Source of the DNA: Corynebacterium caspium DSM 44850
Lineage (GTDB): Bacteria; Actinomycetota; Actinomycetes; Mycobacteriales; Mycobacteriaceae
DNA length: 64,000 nucleotides
Reading direction: 5' to 3'
Assembly: GCF_030440555.1 (NCBI RefSeq)
Contig: NZ_CP047118.1
Coordinates: forward strand, 1,674,001-1,738,000
The notes under the pieces are model-generated. The model ran no database searches, had not been told where the DNA came from, and saw only the letters and a list, made by a program, of their open reading frames with translations. The position numbers were made by a program, and so were the translations under genes. Shown piece by piece: positions 47,111-56,900 of this stretch (within the stretch, counting starts at the first letter, position 1; each line of letters begins with the position of its first letter).

Positions 47111-50100
47111 TTATTCGCCGTTAAGGCCGTTAAGGCCGTCAACGGCGTCAAGGCCGTCAGCACCGGCATCGGCTGCATCTGGTCCAGCAATGGCTTCAGC
47201 TTCGGCTTTGGCAAGGGCCTCGGCTGCCTCAGCATCTGCTTTAGCCTTAGCATCAGCGGCAGCAGCATCGGTAGCCCCGGCGCCATCAGCACTGGAACCA
47301 GCACCAGTAGCACCCGCAGCACCAGCACCACCGGCAGCAGCACCGTTATCGGGCTTCCGCTCGGAACTGAGCCCGGAGCTTAGCGGGATGTCGTTTCCTG
47401 CCTTATCGGAGGAAATTCCACCTGGGGCACAGGCATCGGCAAGCAGGCCGCCAATTAGCAGTCCGGCTAGAACGATTCCAACAGCACCGGCGGCGCGGCG
47501 TACCTGTGGGGTGTTGAAGGTGGCGTTGAGCTCATTGAACCAGTCGATTAGTTCCTGGTTGTGGATGCCTAGGCCGCGCTGCACTTCATTATTGAGGGTG
47601 TTTAGCTGGCCTTGGATCCGTAGTTGCATGTCGGATACACCTGGGATGTGAATCTGGGAGGCTAGACCTAGTGGGGCTAGGAATAGCAGCGGTAGACCAA
47701 TTCCGAGGCTGGTTGCTAGACACTTATCCATCTTTACCGGGCCGGGGCGGGCAATGGTGATGGTTACGGTGTCAATAACGCGGCCTTTTTCATCGCGTAT
47801 TTCTACGATGATGACTGATCCAGGTAGGGAATCTGCGCTGGGGGTTACTACTAGGTTGCCTGCGGCATCTAGGGTTACCTCAGCTACCCCAGCTGTTACT
47901 ACAGCTACCGCGCCGGCAGGAACTGTTCCGCCAGTTACCGGGATGGTTACGGTTTCATTGGGTTTGGCCGGCGTATCAGCCCACTGTGGTGCGGCAACAA
48001 CATCGACCTTAGCCGGCACAGTTTCTACCGAACCATCTGGATAAACCAACTCCACCACCAGCGGAAAATCAACACCAGGAACAGCAGAACCAGGAACAGT
48101 AACTTCCAAAGAACCATCCGCAAGCACCTTGCCAATCACATTACCCATACCATCTTTAACCACACCAGTAGTACCCTGCGGCAACGGAGTAGCCGAAAGC
48201 GGCAAACTAACCGGCTCACCCGGCATCGCATTTACCGGAGTCCAGCTGGGCTCATTGATATCAGCGTTGCTGGCCTTCGGGTTAATGACGATCTTGGATT
48301 CATCAGTTGAACCATCCGGATAAGAAACTATTACCGGTATATTAATCGGGGTATCAAGAGGTGCATCGTTAGGCACCAGGTAGGTTACTACCCCGGTATC
48401 GGGATCAATGGTGGCACCTGCAGGCGCATCGGGGCCAAGCTTATAAACAGTGCCCTGAGGTGCAGTAATAGGTGCATCCATCGCATCAATAAATGTGGGG
48501 GCATCACTTGTTACGCTAGTTCCACGTGGGGCATCTTTGGGCTGGTATGCCGGTTCTACTAACTGGGCATCAACTGGCGCTGTAGTAACTTTGACATCCA
48601 CAGTATCGGTGCTGCCATCAGGATAGGTCACAGCTACTGGCACAGTATAGATAGTGCCAGTAAGTGAATCCATTGGAATAGGCATAGTGATTTCGCCAGT
48701 TACCGGATCAATCGTGGCACCCTCAGGGGCATTCGGGCCCAAAGCAAATACCGTATTTTCCGGAGTTTCAGCCGGATTCCCAAGGGCATCGTTTAGCACT
48801 GGTGCCGGCACCGTTGCGGTAGTACCAGGTTTGGAGGACTTCTCGGTATAAACCGGGGTCAATGCATCGGTAAAGCTTATTGCCGGAGTGATTTCCACGG
48901 TGGCAGTATTTGTCGAAGCATCTGGATAAGTAGCTATCACCGCAATATTGATCGGGGTGCCTACTTCGGCATCCTTAGGTACTGGATAAGTAACTACCCC
49001 AGTATTTGGATCAATAGTGGCACCTGCAGGCGCATCGGGGCCTAGTTTGTAAACAGTACCCTGCGGTGCAGTAACAACAGCACCAGCAGCATCTTTAACC
49101 ACAGGAGCAGCAGTTATAGCGGTGGTGCCACGCGGAGTTTCCAGCGGAGCATAAGCAGGAATAAATAGCTCTGCTTCAACTGGGGCAGCTGTGGCCACAA
49201 CAGTAACGGTTTCCTTGGTGCCATCAGGATAAGTCACCACTACTGGCACAGAAATCTTGGTACCAGTAGGAGTACCTGCCGGAATCAATACGGTGATAGC
49301 ACCAGTATTAGGATCCACAGTCACATCTGCTGGGGCATCTGGACCAACTGCAAAAGTAGTGCCAGCAGGATCTACCGGACCATTTTCATCGCTAAGAGTC
49401 GGGGCTGGAATCTGGGCAGTTTGACCAGGCTTAGCGCTACCTTCTTCATATGTCGGCGTGGTGGTATCGGCATTATTAGCAACCGGAGTTACCGGAACCA
49501 TAGCTTCATCGCTGGAACCATCCGGGTAGGTAGCAACTACTGGGATCTCAATTGGGGTACCCAATGTCGAATCAACTGGAACTAAGTAACTAACTACCCC
49601 AGTTGCCGCATCGATGACAGCACCTTCAGGCGCATTTGGACCAAGGGTATACACGGTACCTTCAGGAGCCATAGTAGGATCCCCAGCGGCATTGGTAAAC
49701 GTAGGTGTAGCCAAGGTTCCCATGGTGCCGCGCGGCACATTTGTGCCGACATAATTAGGCGCAAATACTGCGTTATCCAGGGGCAATACTGTTACTGAAA
49801 CAGTATCTAGCAAGCGTCCCTTAGGATCCCGGATTTCTACCGTAATTACTGAACCAACTACTGCATCAGCAGCTGGGGTAACTACTATATTGCCGTTTTC
49901 ATCAAGGCGAACAGTGGCACTACCTGCGGTAACAGTAGGAACGGAATTAGCCGGAATTGCGCCACCGGTATTAGGAATTACTACATCCTTACCAGGTTTG
50001 GCACTAGCATCAGCCCACTGTGGTGCGGCAACAACATCGACCTTAGCCGGCACAGTTTCTACCGAACCATCTGGATAAACCAACTCCACCACCAGCGGAA

Positions 50101-53100
50101 AATCAACACCAGGAACAGCAGAACCAGGAACAGTAACTTCCAAAGAACCATCCGCAAGCACCTTGCCAATCACATTACCCTGATCATCTTTAACCACACC
50201 AGTAGTACCCTGCGGCAACGGAGTAGCCGAAAGCGGCAAACTAACTGGCTCACCCGGCATCGCATTTACCGGAGTCCAAGTGGGGTCATTGACATCGGCT
50301 TCACTGAAAATTGGCTGGAGCTTAGCAGTAACATTATTTACAGATTTATCTGGGTAAGTTACTACTACTGGCACGTTGATCAGGGTATTTGTATCCGCAT
50401 CTAGGGGAACTACCATAGATATTTTGCCGGTTACTGGATCAATAGTGGCACCTTCTGGGGCACCTTCGCCCAGGCTGTATACGGTGCCTGTGGGAACCAC
50501 TGCAGGAGTTCCATCAGGTGCAACTACTGTTACTGGGATTTCTGCAGGTAGTCCCCGCTTGCCATCTACTGGCGCATAACTTGGGATGAAGACTTCTTTA
50601 TCCATTGGCGCGGTGGTAAATGGGGCGGTGGCAGCTTCAGAGGAACCATCTGGGTAGGTGAGCACCACTGGCACGTTATAGGCGGTGCCCGTGGTGGAAT
50701 CAGCCGGGATGGGCATGGTAACTACGCAGGTTGTGGCATCAATTGTGGCCCCTGCAGGCGGATTTGGCCCGAGGCTACATTGGGTACCTGCTGGGATGGG
50801 GGTATTAGTGCCATCTGCTGTTTGTAGCACTGGGGTGGTTGTAGCGTTATTGCCTGGCTTAGCTGTTCCAGCCGGAATACTTGGGTTGAGTTTATCGGCA
50901 GTACTGGCCTTCGCTACGATTTCCACTTCCGGGTTATCCGTGGTGCTATCGGGATAAGTGACCGTTACCGGGATCTTGATGGCGGTATCAAATTTTATCC
51001 CAATAGGTACTGGATAGGTAACTACACCAGTGTTTTCATCAATGGTGGCACCATTTGGGGCTCCTGGACCTAACGCATATTTGGTCCCAGCAGGGGCAGT
51101 GGTTTCTGCATTGGTGATGGGATTTACGTAGGTAGGCGGTGCAGTTGTTGCGGTGGTTCCACGGGGAACATCCATTGAAGCGTAGCTGGGATCAGCTAGC
51201 TCAGTAAGTGGTTGCGGGGTGACCACAATTTCTGTTTTATCGCGGTGCCCGGTGATATTTGGGCGCACGGCACCTTGGGGGAAGGTGATGTCATAGACCA
51301 CTATGGGATCTTTGAAAGTACCTTCAGCAGTTGGGGTTCCAACGATGGTGCCAGTGGCGGCATCAAAGCTTAAACCTGCAGGTAGATTCTCTACAGCGGT
51401 GACATTCACCGTTACTGGCACTTTTTCGCCGGTGGCGGTGGTTATCCCGGAATCAGGTAAACCTTTGATGAGTTTTTTGACATCAACTGCACTGCCATCA
51501 GCATTTTTATACTCATGTCCTACAACACCTGCAGGAAGTATGGTTTGGGTGATATCCAAAGACAGCACGTATTTCCGCTGCGTGGTGTCTTCAGCTTTAC
51601 CGCCAAAGGCAGAGTTTGGAACTGTTTGGGTAACAGTAAAGATATGCGCCCCAGGGGTGGTGGGGATGCCTTCAATATGCCCGGTTTGGGGGTTTAAAGT
51701 CAGACCTTCTGGGAGGGCTTCAGCAATGGAATAAGTAACTCCGGCAGCCACGGGATCTGCAATATTGGGCAATGGTGCAGATACTGAGGACGGGGTGGCC
51801 GTGGTGGCTGAGTCCGTGTAATTAGTGCCGACAGAACCAATAGCAAAGGGACGTGATTTTGGAACTAGGGCGGTAAAGGAATCGCGAGTTAGTTCAACTT
51901 TATTGCCGTTTTTATCAACTGTGCTCAAAACTGCAATATAGGTGGTGTCTTTCTGCAGATTTGGCGGTACTTGGAAATCACAAGATGGCAAAATTCCGGC
52001 CGCACTTGGTTTAAGGCCTGCGCATTCCGCCCCTGCTACGGGAGTGCCTTCCCCATCTAGCCATTCCACTTTATAGGTGATATTTCCATCTATTGGCACA
52101 TTAATGCCGGTAGTTTTAGCAATATCGCCAGGAACAGCGGTGCCCAATATGGAATTATAATTTGCTACCTGGAAATCCAGTTTTAAGGGAATAAAACCAA
52201 AATTAACTGGGTAAGAAGCAAATAGAGTTGAGGTATTGGGAGAGAACTCACTATTTACGGGAGCATAACGCGGTAGTGACCAACCACCTAAAACACCTGT
52301 ATCAGTGGGAAGATCCGGGAAATCAACATAGAGCCAATCAGTATTGATGTGCTTGGTGCCTTCAGCACCTTTAACTCCATCAAATCGGCCTATATTTCGC
52401 GCTGGAGCTAATTCACCGGTGGTGTCATAAATGCCAGTAAAACGAGTCCAGTAATTAGAAATCTTACCTCGGATATGCCAAGTTGATCCCGTAATATTAT
52501 TAAATACAGTTTCAGCAATCCAGCTTTGATCAGCTGCTACTTGGGTACGGATCCAATCTTGTAGAGTTTCTTCATCATCCACGGTCCAATCCGCACCGCG
52601 GAGAGTTTTTCCAGGAAATGCTGTAGCTACGTGGGCTTCAATAGCGGTTACAGCTTTATCAGAAAGATAGGAAGCAACTACCATCGTCCCGTTGGCCGGG
52701 ATATCCCCTGGCTGCAGGGTTTGTAGCGTTTGAGCAACATCATTATAAGCGGCGAAATTGGCAGCAGCAGCCGCTGGATTTAAATTCCAATAAGCTAGCC
52801 CACCGATTAAACCTTGGGTCGAATCTGCTCCCGGGGACATGGGGGAATTCGGGAGGTCTGTAACAGCTGGCTGATTATTCTCGTCTGCCCACTTAGATCT
52901 ATCCAATAAGTGCATTGATCCTGGAGCGACCCGCTTTGTGTACTGGATTTTTACGTCGTCAAGGCGCTTATTTGCCTCGATCCAGGTAGCTCCATCGGAG
53001 GTATTATCGCCTGCTGCAGGGCTCCACGAGGAACCATAAGCATAGGAAAGTCGATAGTTTTCAGTCGATGCTGCGGGGAGTTCAGACCAAATACGTACTT

Positions 53101-53566
53101 TTTCATTAGTGAAATCAGCGTTGGCAGCATCTAGTGCATATTTCGCATCAAAGGTGTGAATATTGCCATTGGAATCAAAGAAAGGCTTGGCGAAAATAGA
53201 GAAATTTCCGTCAGCATCAGCTTCCGCATAATAAACTGGGGAAGTAAATTGCCCGTGCTCTCCTTCTTTCCATTGGAAATACACCTTTGTTCCCGGGATG
53301 GCACGAGAATTTTTATTATGAATTGCGCTGGCGGAAATTCCATATTCACGAATTTCACGCACGCTACCATTTACGGTGAAAACATCAGTATTACTTACTG
53401 CAGGAGAATTAATAGCCCCTGTAGCTGCAGCTTGGGTTTGCTGCGCCATTGCTACTGCGGCGAAGGGGGCGTTAGTTACGAAGGGGGCTGTCTGCATGGC
53501 CATTGCCATGGTGACTGTGAGTGCGCCTATTGCGATTGAAATACCGCGGCGGGAAGATCTAGACAT
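47111..53566 (-). CDS. 2151-aa surface protein with Rib/alpha-like repeats and shared C-terminal module
   Basis: A signal peptide (RSSRRGISIAIGALTVTMAM, to about residue 42) precedes an adhesin-like N-terminal domain of about 450 residues that begins KVYFQWKEGEHGQF. Putative Ig-like modules of the He_PIG type follow (LPEGLTLNPQTG and LPAGLSFDAATG), then about 12 Rib/alpha-like repeats of 80-90 residues, most ending near VTYPDGS. There is no LPXTG. The end is a 105-residue membrane module (47411-47731 on DNA) with KCLATSLG and LADACAPGG, and a tail rich in Ala, Asp and Glu. The start lacks a Shine-Dalgarno on the coding strand. It is a paralog of the 53946-59183 protein, with the same head and tail. 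The role is likely adhesion, by analogy with Rib and alpha-C proteins. Confidence 0.9.
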   Translation of the reverse strand: MSRSSRRGISIAIGALTVTMAMAMQTAPFVTNAPFAAVAMAQQTQAAATGAINSPAVSNTDVFTVNGSVREIREYGISASAIHNKNSRAIPGTKVYFQWKEGEHGQFTSPVYYAEADADGNFSIFAKPFFDSNGNIHTFDAKYALDAANADFTNEKVRIWSELPAASTENYRLSYAYGSSWSPAAGDNTSDGATWIEANKRLDDVKIQYTKRVAPGSMHLLDRSKWADENNQPAVTDLPNSPMSPGADSTQGLIGGLAYWNLNPAAAAANFAAYNDVAQTLQTLQPGDIPANGTMVVASYLSDKAVTAIEAHVATAFPGKTLRGADWTVDDEETLQDWIRTQVAADQSWIAETVFNNITGSTWHIRGKISNYWTRFTGIYDTTGELAPARNIGRFDGVKGAEGTKHINTDWLYVDFPDLPTDTGVLGGWSLPRYAPVNSEFSPNTSTLFASYPVNFGFIPLKLDFQVANYNSILGTAVPGDIAKTTGINVPIDGNITYKVEWLDGEGTPVAGAECAGLKPSAAGILPSCDFQVPPNLQKDTTYIAVLSTVDKNGNKVELTRDSFTALVPKSRPFAIGSVGTNYTDSATTATPSSVSAPLPNIADPVAAGVTYSIAEALPEGLTLNPQTGHIEGIPTTPGAHIFTVTQTVPNSAFGGKAEDTTQRKYVLSLDITQTILPAGVVGHEYKNADGSAVDVKKLIKGLPDSGITTATGEKVPVTVNVTAVENLPAGLSFDAATGTIVGTPTAEGTFKDPIVVYDITFPQGAVRPNITGHRDKTEIVVTPQPLTELADPSYASMDVPRGTTATTAPPTYVNPITNAETTAPAGTKYALGPGAPNGATIDENTGVVTYPVPIGIKFDTAIKIPVTVTYPDSTTDNPEVEIVAKASTADKLNPSIPAGTAKPGNNATTTPVLQTADGTNTPIPAGTQCSLGPNPPAGATIDATTCVVTMPIPADSTTGTAYNVPVVLTYPDGSSEAATAPFTTAPMDKEVFIPSYAPVDGKRGLPAEIPVTVVAPDGTPAVVPTGTVYSLGEGAPEGATIDPVTGKISMVVPLDADTNTLINVPVVVTYPDKSVNNVTAKLQPIFSEADVNDPTWTPVNAMPGEPVSLPLSATPLPQGTTGVVKDDQGNVIGKVLADGSLEVTVPGSAVPGVDFPLVVELVYPDGSVETVPAKVDVVAAPQWADASAKPGKDVVIPNTGGAIPANSVPTVTAGSATVRLDENGNIVVTPAADAVVGSVITVEIRDPKGRLLDTVSVTVLPLDNAVFAPNYVGTNVPRGTMGTLATPTFTNAAGDPTMAPEGTVYTLGPNAPEGAVIDAATGVVSYLVPVDSTLGTPIEIPVVATYPDGSSDEAMVPVTPVANNADTTTPTYEEGSAKPGQTAQIPAPTLSDENGPVDPAGTTFAVGPDAPADVTVDPNTGAITVLIPAGTPTGTKISVPVVVTYPDGTKETVTVVATAAPVEAELFIPAYAPLETPRGTTAITAAPVVKDAAGAVVTAPQGTVYKLGPDAPAGATIDPNTGVVTYPVPKDAEVGTPINIAVIATYPDASTNTATVEITPAISFTDALTPVYTEKSSKPGTTATVPAPVLNDALGNPAETPENTVFALGPNAPEGATIDPVTGEITMPIPMDSLTGTIYTVPVAVTYPDGSTDTVDVKVTTAPVDAQLVEPAYQPKDAPRGTSVTSDAPTFIDAMDAPITAPQGTVYKLGPDAPAGATIDPDTGVVTYLVPNDAPLDTPINIPVIVSYPDGSTDESKIVINPKASNADINEPSWTPVNAMPGEPVSLPLSATPLPQGTTGVVKDGMGNVIGKVLADGSLEVTVPGSAVPGVDFPLVVELVYPDGSVETVPAKVDVVAAPQWADTPAKPNETVTIPVTGGTVPAGAVAVVTAGVAEVTLDAAGNLVVTPSADSLPGSVIIVEIRDEKGRVIDTVTITIARPGPVKMDKCLATSLGIGLPLLFLAPLGLASQIHIPGVSDMQLRIQGQLNTLNNEVQRGLGIHNQELIDWFNELNATFNTPQVRRAAGAVGIVLAGLLIGGLLADACAPGGISSDKAGNDIPLSSGLSSERKPDNGAAAGGAGAAGATGAGSSADGAGATDAAAADAKAKADAEAAEALAKAEAEAIAGPDAADAGADGLDAVDGLNGLNGE
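47975..48245 (-). repeat. Near-identical 271-bp repeat, copy 1
   Basis: This stretch recurs at 50009-50279, an offset of 2034 bp (exactly 678 codons). Reading by eye the two differ at only a handful of positions, while neighbouring repeat units of the gene are far more diverged. Both encode a repeat with PVNAMPGEPVSLPLSATPL and ELVYPDGSVET. It marks recent duplication or gene conversion inside the gene. Confidence 0.9.
50009..50279 (-). repeat. Near-identical 271-bp repeat, copy 2
   Basis: The second copy of the 47975-48245 block. The clearest differences are in the codons around 50180 (DDQGNV against DGMGNV) and one silent change near 50246. Confidence 0.9.
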
Positions 53567-53802
53567 GAGGAGGATCTCTCTGGAATATGTGACGTGTCAA
53601 ATATAAAATACTGGAATTTGAGCTAAATCATTTTCTGCTAAATAGGTAATTCCAATAAAGCCATTACAGTGATATGTTATAGACCTTTATTAAAACTTAA
53701 GTTAGGCACATATGGGGGTAGTTCATCTATGAAATAATTTATCATTAACAGCTTCTAAACAGCTGAATTACAGATTTAGCAAAATTTTTTCTAAATAAAA
53801 AT

Positions 53803-53836
53803 AGAGCGATACGGGCACGGGTGTCCGTATCGCTCT
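53803..53836 (-). terminator. Terminator of the 1745-aa surface protein gene
   Basis: The arms 53803-53814 and 53825-53836 form a perfect 12-bp stem, with a TATTTTTATT stretch following on the minus strand. The gap 53567-53802 is AT-rich and should hold the promoter of the 2151-aa gene; it has no gene. Confidence 0.88.
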
Positions 53837-53945
53837 TTTCCGTTTTAGAGCCCTATTTTGGGCATTTTAACGGGTTTTATCTAATACTTCTGAGAGTATT
53901 TATAGCCTTTAGGATCTCTCTTCAGTATTATCAATTCCTGAATAA

Positions 53946-56900
53946 TTATTCTGTATTCAGGGAATCGTTAAGGTTTTCTAGTTCTTGCAGGCTAAGCAGC
54001 GCTTCCTTTTCGGCCTGAATATTTTGCAATTCCACGGCAGCAGCAGCGTCTGCTTCAGAAGCTGCGGCGGCAGCCTCAGCATCAGCGGCAGCGAAGTCAG
54101 AAGCGGCAGCAGCATCAACGCCGGCTTCAGTTGCAGCCACAGCCGCATCCGCAGCATCAACAGCTACGCCTTCAGCAGCTACATCGATTGCCTCAGTTGC
54201 TTCAGTAACTTCAGCAGCATCAACTGCACCTCGTGCACCCACAGCATTTGGATCTTTTAGCTCATCCAAACGGTTGGAGGAAAGTCCGCCAGGGATGCAG
54301 GCATCGGCTAGCAAGGTTCCTACGGTTAGGCCTAGGAGTACTACTCCGGCGGCACCAAGGGCTTGACGTACCTGGGGGCTGCCCAGGGTTTTGTTGATTT
54401 CTGAGGCCCATTTGGCCAGTTCAGGGCTGAAGATTCCCATTTGGCGTTGTACTTGCTCGTTGAAGGCACCAATTTGGCTGTTCAGGCGGGCTTGTACTTC
54501 AGATACGCCAGGGATGTGCACCTGGGCGGCTAGGCCTAGTGGGGCTAGGAGCAACAGCGGGATGCCGATGCCTAGACCTACGGCGATGCACCTATCGGGG
54601 ATGCCTGGTCCGGGTTTACCGGCCACGATTACTGGTACTTGGATGATCTCGGTGGAGGCATCTGGGTATGTAACCTTTACTGGCACGGTGAACTTATCCC
54701 CTGGCTTGGCGCCGGCGGGAATGGTTACTGTGACGATTCCAGTGTTGGCATCGATAGTGGCATTGGTGGTGTCTGATGGGTCCACGGCAAAGCTGGTACC
54801 AGCAGGTTTGCTGGAGGTTTGCCCGCCCTTACGGAAGGTTGGCTCGCCTGAGCTTAGGGTTTGCCCGGCATTGCCCACGATGGGGTCATAGCTTGGGTCG
54901 TATGTTTGGGCGTCGGTAGCTGACACGGTGACGGTCACGGTATCAATTACGTGTCCGGTGGCGGGATTGGTTACCTGCACTGTGATGGTGCTACCGGTGG
55001 TGGCACCGGGGCCTGGGGTTACTACCAGGTTGCCGGCATTATCTATGGTTACTGTGGCATCGCCGTTGGTTACTGTGGCTTGGGTTCCTGGGGGAACTGC
55101 TCCGCCAGTATTGGGGATGCTGATGGGGGTGTTGGGTTTGGTGGTGCCGTCGTTCCAGTCTGGGGAGGGGATGACGGTGATGGTGGTGGGAACATCTTCT
55201 TTGGAGCCATCTGGGTAGGTCACGGTTACGGTGACTTCCAGTGGTTTGGTGGGGTCAGCATCGGCGGGAATGGTGACACTTAGGCTGCCATCTGGGAGGA
55301 TGGTTCCAATTGGGGTCCCATTTTCATCTTTGACTACTCCGGTGGTGCCGGTGGGTAGCGGGGTGCCGGTATTGGGGATGTTGATGGTTTCCCCTGGCAT
55401 TCCGATGCCGTTATTCCAAGCAGGGGTGGTGGCATCGGCTTGGCTGGCTACCGGTTTGACGGTGGCATTTACGTAGTCGGTGGAACGATCCGCATAGGTT
55501 ACTACTACCGGGATGGTAATTATTTGACCTAGTGGGGCATCTGCGGGGACTAGGTAGGTGATTTCGCCAGTGTTGCGGTTGATGCTTTGCACCCCTGGGG
55601 TATCAAATTCTAGGGCGAAAGTAGCATCAGCTGGCTTAGCTACTGGGCTGCCATCTTTTTTAGTAAAGGTGGGTGCCGCTATGGTTACGACTGTTGCCCG
55701 TGGACCATCTACCTGCACGTATGCTGGTTCGAATTGGTCTTTTTGGAAGGATCCCACGTTTACGGTTAGATCCACAAGATCTTTGGATCCGTCGGGGTAG
55801 GTTACCTCTACGGGTACTGTGAAGCTGGAATCTGGGACCGCATTTGCCGGGATTGTGACATCAACTATGCCGGTGTTGGGGTCTACTGTGGCATAGGTTG
55901 GGCCGTTATTTGCTTTGGCATATGTGGTGCCCTGTGGCGGGGTGGTGGTGACCCCATTTTTGCTAAAGATTGGCGCCCGCGAGTAGATGGATTGTCCGGG
56001 TTCTCCAGAAATCGCATCATAGGCGGGGTCGTATACCGCGTTATCTAGCGGGACGACAGTAACTGTGATGGTGTCGATTACCTTGCCATCTTCATCTTTT
56101 ACTACCACAACTACGGTATCGCCTGGGTTGGCACTTGCATCAGGGGTTACGGTTATGACTCCATCTGGGGTGATGGTGGCCGTGCCGTTACCGTTTGGTA
56201 CCTCCACGGTGGTGCCGGGGGGAACTGCTCCGCCAGTATTGGGGATAGTGATGGGGGTGTTGGGTTTGGTGCTGCCATCATTCCAGTCGGGACCTGCGAT
56301 GACGTTTACCGCGGTGGTTACGGTTTCTTTGGAACCATCGGGGTAGGTTAGTTCCACTTTGACTGGGATTTTATCCCCGACGGTGGCATTATCTGGGATT
56401 TCTACGTGCAGGGTGCCATCGGGTTTCACGGTACCGATGACGGTGCCCGCATTATCGGTTACCACGGTGGTGGTATTAGCTGGCAGGACGTGCCCGGTAT
56501 TGGGAATTTTTACCGTGGAGCCGGGGCGTCCGGAACCTTCAGCCCAGACGGGGTTGGTTACGTCTGCTTCGCTAGATATGGGCTGAATTTTGGCGGTGAT
56601 CTTATCGGTGGAGGTATCTGGGTAGGTGACCACCACGGGGATATTGATTGCCAGGTTGAGGTCTGCATCGGCTGGCACTGTCATGGTGATTTCGCCGGTG
56701 CTGGCATCTATTACTGCATCACCTGGGGGTGTTTCCGCAAAAGCGAAACTAGTGCCGGTAGGGGCGGTAGCGGCGGCGCCTTCTTTGGTGAAGGTAGGCG
56801 GAGCAACGGTTACTGGGAGGCCACGTTTGCCTTGTACCGGGGCATATTCTGGGGTGTAGATCTCTGATTGGAGCTGCTCTGCGATGGTAATAGAGGTGGC

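Noticed and set aside
53821..54260. Plus-strand ORFs of 65 and 91 residues
   Set aside because: They overlap a strong terminator and the complement of the Ala-rich tail of the 1745-aa protein.
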